DNA from: CAYXRK01 sp964467615
GTDB taxonomy: Bacteria > Hydrogenedentota > Hydrogenedentia > Hydrogenedentales > GCA-2746185
Assembly (NCBI GenBank): GCA_964467615.1
Contig: CAYXRK010000215.1
Span: forward strand, 1 to 7,418
Length of the DNA stretch: 7,418 nt
Direction of reading: 5' to 3'
This document shows, one piece after another, positions 5,315-7,418 of this stretch. The notes beneath the pieces are model-generated. The model saw only the letters and a program-made list of their open reading frames with translations. It was not told the origin of the DNA and did no database searches. A program made the translations under genes and the position numbers. Each line of letters starts with the position of its first letter. Position 1 is the first letter of the stretch.

Positions 5315-7354
5315 TCAAACCGGCGCGATAGGGCCGTCGGCGCGGATTTCGTTGAGCACAAACGCCATCACGCGCCGTGCCTTGATGCATCCCGCGATGC
5401 GCCCTTCCTTCCCGTCTACGACTGGCAGCGACTTCAGGTGGTACTCACGCAGTAGCCCCGCCGCCAGATCCGCAGGCTCGTCTGCGCCGATCACGACGGG
5501 TTTGGCCGACATGATTCGCTCGACCGGCGTGTCCTGGTCCATCCCCGCGGATTGTGCCTGGACCAGATCGGTCATGGTCACGACGCCGTCGAGCCGCTCG
5601 CCGTCGGCAGAAATGTAGAAGACATCGTTCTCGTGTTGCGCGAAGGCCCGCACGACTTCGCGAAGCGGAGCGTCCGGTTTGAGCATCGGCTGCGTGTGCT
5701 GCTCGAGTAACTGGCGCACGGGCGTCGCGGCCAAGAGCGCCTGCGCTTGCGGTTGGCCCTTCCACGGATCCGCCGAGCGGTCATTGATCGACTTCGCGAT
5801 CGCGTCGCGCAACGGCGCAAGCGCTTTCGACATTTGCCCGAACGCGTTGCGGCCAACGACGATGACTTCGATCGCGGTGCGGGCGCGCACGGAGGCGCTG
5901 CGAGGCCGGTTGTCCACCAATGCCCGCTCTCCGAAGAATGACCCCGGCCCGATGACGGCGACGACCTCCTCGCGGCCCTCGGCCGACTCGCGCACGATTT
6001 CCACGTGACCCTGTTCGAGCACGTAAAATCCGGCGGGCGCGTCTCCTTGGCGAAAAACGAGATCGCCGGGCTCGTAGTGCGCGTGCGAAACGCGGCCGGA
6101 ATCGCTGGAGCGAATGTGACTCAGATCACGCGGGAAAATCAACAGCCAGGCCCAGTCGAGCCCGACCTTCGCCCGCCGCGACCACGACGGCAACTTAAAC
6201 AGATACACGCCGCGCCACGTGAACCAGGCGAGAAAGCCGGAGAGACGAATACCAAATATTTCCGCGACCGCGGAGTATCCGCCTATCGAACAAAGTTGCC
6301 CAAGCGGCTTGAACGTGAACGGCTTCGTTGGCCCGCCATCCAACACCGCCGCGATGTTGTTCGCCGCTTGGTGGCCCTGCCGTTCCGCGAATTGGCCCGT
6401 GGGCGGCGAGGGGTTTCCGTCGTGCGCATTGGGAACGCAGGCGCAATCGCCAATCGCCCAGACGTTCGCGCTGTCCTCGATTCGCATGTCCGGCCCGGTG
6501 ACGAGACGTCCGCGGTCCTTGCGCGCTTGGAGCCGTTGAATCAGCGGCGCGGGGGCGGTGCCCACCGTGCAGACGATCGTCGCGCCGCGAATCAGTTCGC
6601 CGGATCGCGTCCGCACCCCGTCGGGGGTCGCCGTTTGCACATAGGTCTTCTCGAGCACGCGCACGCCCGCCTTCTCCATCTTTGCGCGCGCGAACCGGCG
6701 CAACGAGGGGCCGATGTCCGGCAGGATTTCCGGGGCCGATTGCAGGAGGTGTACCGAGACGTCCTCCGTTCGAATGTTCTGAAAGTACCGGCGGGTGCCC
6801 CGCGCGAGGTCGTTGATCTCTCCGGCCGCTTCGACGCCGCTGTACCCGCCGCCGACGATGATGAACGACAAATACCAGCGGCGCATATCGGCATCGCTGC
6901 ACACCTCGGCCTTTTCCAACTGTTGCAAGATGTGCGAGCGCAGGGCCGTCGCGTCGCCAATGCTCTTGAGCGGGAACCCGTGGTCCGCCATGCCCGGTAC
7001 GGCGGTCAGATTCGCCGAGACGCCCAACGCGAGCACGAGATGGTCGTACCCCATACGCGCGAATTTGCCGTCGTGCGTTTCGTACTCGAGCTCGTTCGTA
7101 GCCGTGAGGATTTGCTGGACTTCCTCCGTCCGGCACTGCACGCGCGGCAACATTTCGCGCAGCGGCGCGACTACGTCAAGCGGATTCAGCGACGACCCAA
7201 CCGCGTCCGCCAATAGCGGGCTGAACACCAGATGGTTCTCGCGATTGAACAGAATGATCTCGGCGTCGCGCCGACGCAGCCGCTTGCTCAACGTCCGCGC
7301 ACACTTGACCCCCGCGAACCCGCCCCCCACGATGACGATTCGGACGCTGCTCAT
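5315..7354 (-). CDS. NDH-2-type NADH:quinone oxidoreductase fused to a cyclic-nucleotide-binding domain and a CBS pair
   Basis: A 679-residue three-part protein (residue numbers here count the preceding TTG as 1). Residues 1-416 are a type II NADH dehydrogenase, a non-proton-pumping flavoprotein that passes electrons from NADH to quinone at the cytoplasmic face of the inner membrane. They show FAD motif GGGFAG (11-16), NRENHLVFSPLLADAVG (38-54), NAD motif GGGYSGVEAAGE (169-180), AIGDCACVP (301-309), quinone-site-like PTGQFAERQG (319-328), and the membrane-contacting tail WRGVYLFKLP...LDWAWLLIFPRDL (381-411). Residues about 425-525 are a CRP/PKA-like cyclic-nucleotide domain with phosphate-cassette FGERAL(x)5RSAS (475-489; E477, R486). 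Residues about 545-672 hold two CBS repeats, which usually bind adenine nucleotides. Single-function NDH-2 is about 400-450 residues. ATG at 7354 is preferred over TTG at 7357; an in-frame TAG lies 15 nt upstream. No clear Shine-Dalgarno is seen. NDH-2 cofactor use is well founded; cNMP/CBS control is inference. Confidence 0.93.
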   Translation of the reverse strand: MSSVRIVIVGGGFAGVKCARTLSKRLRRRDAEIILFNRENHLVFSPLLADAVGSSLNPLDVVAPLREMLPRVQCRTEEVQQILTATNELEYETHDGKFARMGYDHLVLALGVSANLTAVPGMADHGFPLKSIGDATALRSHILQQLEKAEVCSDADMRRWYLSFIIVGGGYSGVEAAGEINDLARGTRRYFQNIRTEDVSVHLLQSAPEILPDIGPSLRRFARAKMEKAGVRVLEKTYVQTATPDGVRTRSGELIRGATIVCTVGTAPAPLIQRLQARKDRGRLVTGPDMRIEDSANVWAIGDCACVPNAHDGNPSPPTGQFAERQGHQAANNIAAVLDGGPTKPFTFKPLGQLCSIGGYSAVAEIFGIRLSGFLAWFTWRGVYLFKLPSWSRRAKVGLDWAWLLIFPRDLSHIRSSDSGRVSHAHYEPGDLVFRQGDAPAGFYVLEQGHVEIVRESAEGREEVVAVIGPGSFFGERALVDNRPRSASVRARTAIEVIVVGRNAFGQMSKALAPLRDAIAKSINDRSADPWKGQPQAQALLAATPVRQLLEQHTQPMLKPDAPLREVVRAFAQHENDVFYISADGERLDGVVTMTDLVQAQSAGMDQDTPVERIMSAKPVVIGADEPADLAAGLLREYHLKSLPVVDGKEGRIAGCIKARRVMAFVLNEIRADGPIAPV

Positions 7355-7418
7355 CAAGGATGGGCGCGCCTACATTCAGGCCGGGGCGCAACTCATAGAG
7401 ACCAACACCATCGGCGCG
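7332..7418 (+). CDS. Fragment of a homocysteine S-methyltransferase (MetH/BHMT-type) domain, N-terminus missing, runs off window
   Basis: The last 87 bases, read from ATG at 7332 on the plus strand, give an open frame to the window end. From residue 11 it reads GRAYIQAGAQLIETNTIGA, which matches the conserved H-R-x-Y-I-x-A-G-A-x-x-I-x-T-N-T-x-G-A segment of Pfam S-methyl_trans proteins (MetH N-terminal domain, BHMT, MmuM). In those proteins this segment lies about 50-60 residues in, after a DGAMGT-type motif that helps bind homocysteine. That N-terminal part is absent: the upstream bases are the NDH-2 coding region on the other strand, so the frame overlaps that gene by 23 bp. It is therefore a 5'-truncated remnant, an unusual short form, or an assembly join. 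The family call for the fragment is fairly sure; its being a working gene is not. Confidence 0.5.
   Translation, partial: MTIRTLLIKDGRAYIQAGAQLIETNTIGA

Noticed and set aside
6005..7216. 403-residue open frame on the plus strand, opposite the NDH-2 gene
   Set aside because: It is fully antisense to well-conserved NDH-2 motifs, is rich in Arg/Ala/Pro without recognisable motifs, and is what high-GC third-position bias produces on the other strand.

Overview
The window is a GC-rich (roughly 60% or a little more) chromosomal segment that looks like a free-living Gram-negative bacterium. The lipopolysaccharide-type kinase domains imply an outer membrane, and an NDH-2-type NADH dehydrogenase implies quinone-linked respiration. 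The mix of families resembles PVC-type or Hydrogenedentes-type environmental genomes, but that is a guess from style and cannot be settled from this sequence. No RNA gene, CRISPR array, insertion sequence or phage gene is visible.

Layout from left to right. (1) 1-922, minus: the N-terminal two thirds of a DASS/SLC13 sodium:dicarboxylate/sulfate symporter, cut by the window edge. (2) 923-1151: a spacer with a weak terminator-like hairpin after the aldolase gene and a strong 14-bp inverted repeat resembling a dispersed bacterial palindromic element. (3) 1152-2033, minus: a dihydrodipicolinate synthase/N-acetylneuraminate lyase superfamily protein that keeps the Schiff-base lysine but lacks the residues typical of true DapA. 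(4) 2034-2178: a divergent promoter region with a near-consensus sigma-70 promoter pointing right. (5) 2179-3750, plus: one polypeptide with two complete Kdo-kinase/WaaP-like kinase domains in tandem. (6) 3841-5310, plus: an exported M61-type zinc metallopeptidase without a full PDZ domain. (7) 5315-7354, minus: an NDH-2 NADH:quinone oxidoreductase fused to a cyclic-nucleotide-binding domain and a CBS pair, ending only 4 bp from the peptidase stop codon. (8) 7332-7418, plus: what reads as the interior of a homocysteine S-methyltransferase domain, starting abruptly at the start codon of the NDH-2 gene without its N-terminal part.

How the genes may work together. The aldolase-like enzyme and the transporter lie on the same strand and could handle uptake and breakdown of an organic acid (inference). 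The double kinase probably acts on the lipid A/core region of LPS and is followed by an envelope peptidase, so the plus-strand pair has a cell-envelope flavour. The NDH-2/cNMP/CBS fusion stands alone and looks like a respiratory enzyme with built-in allosteric sensing. It and the tandem kinase are the most unusual items here. The right-hand junction with the methyltransferase fragment is either a rearrangement scar or an assembly join.
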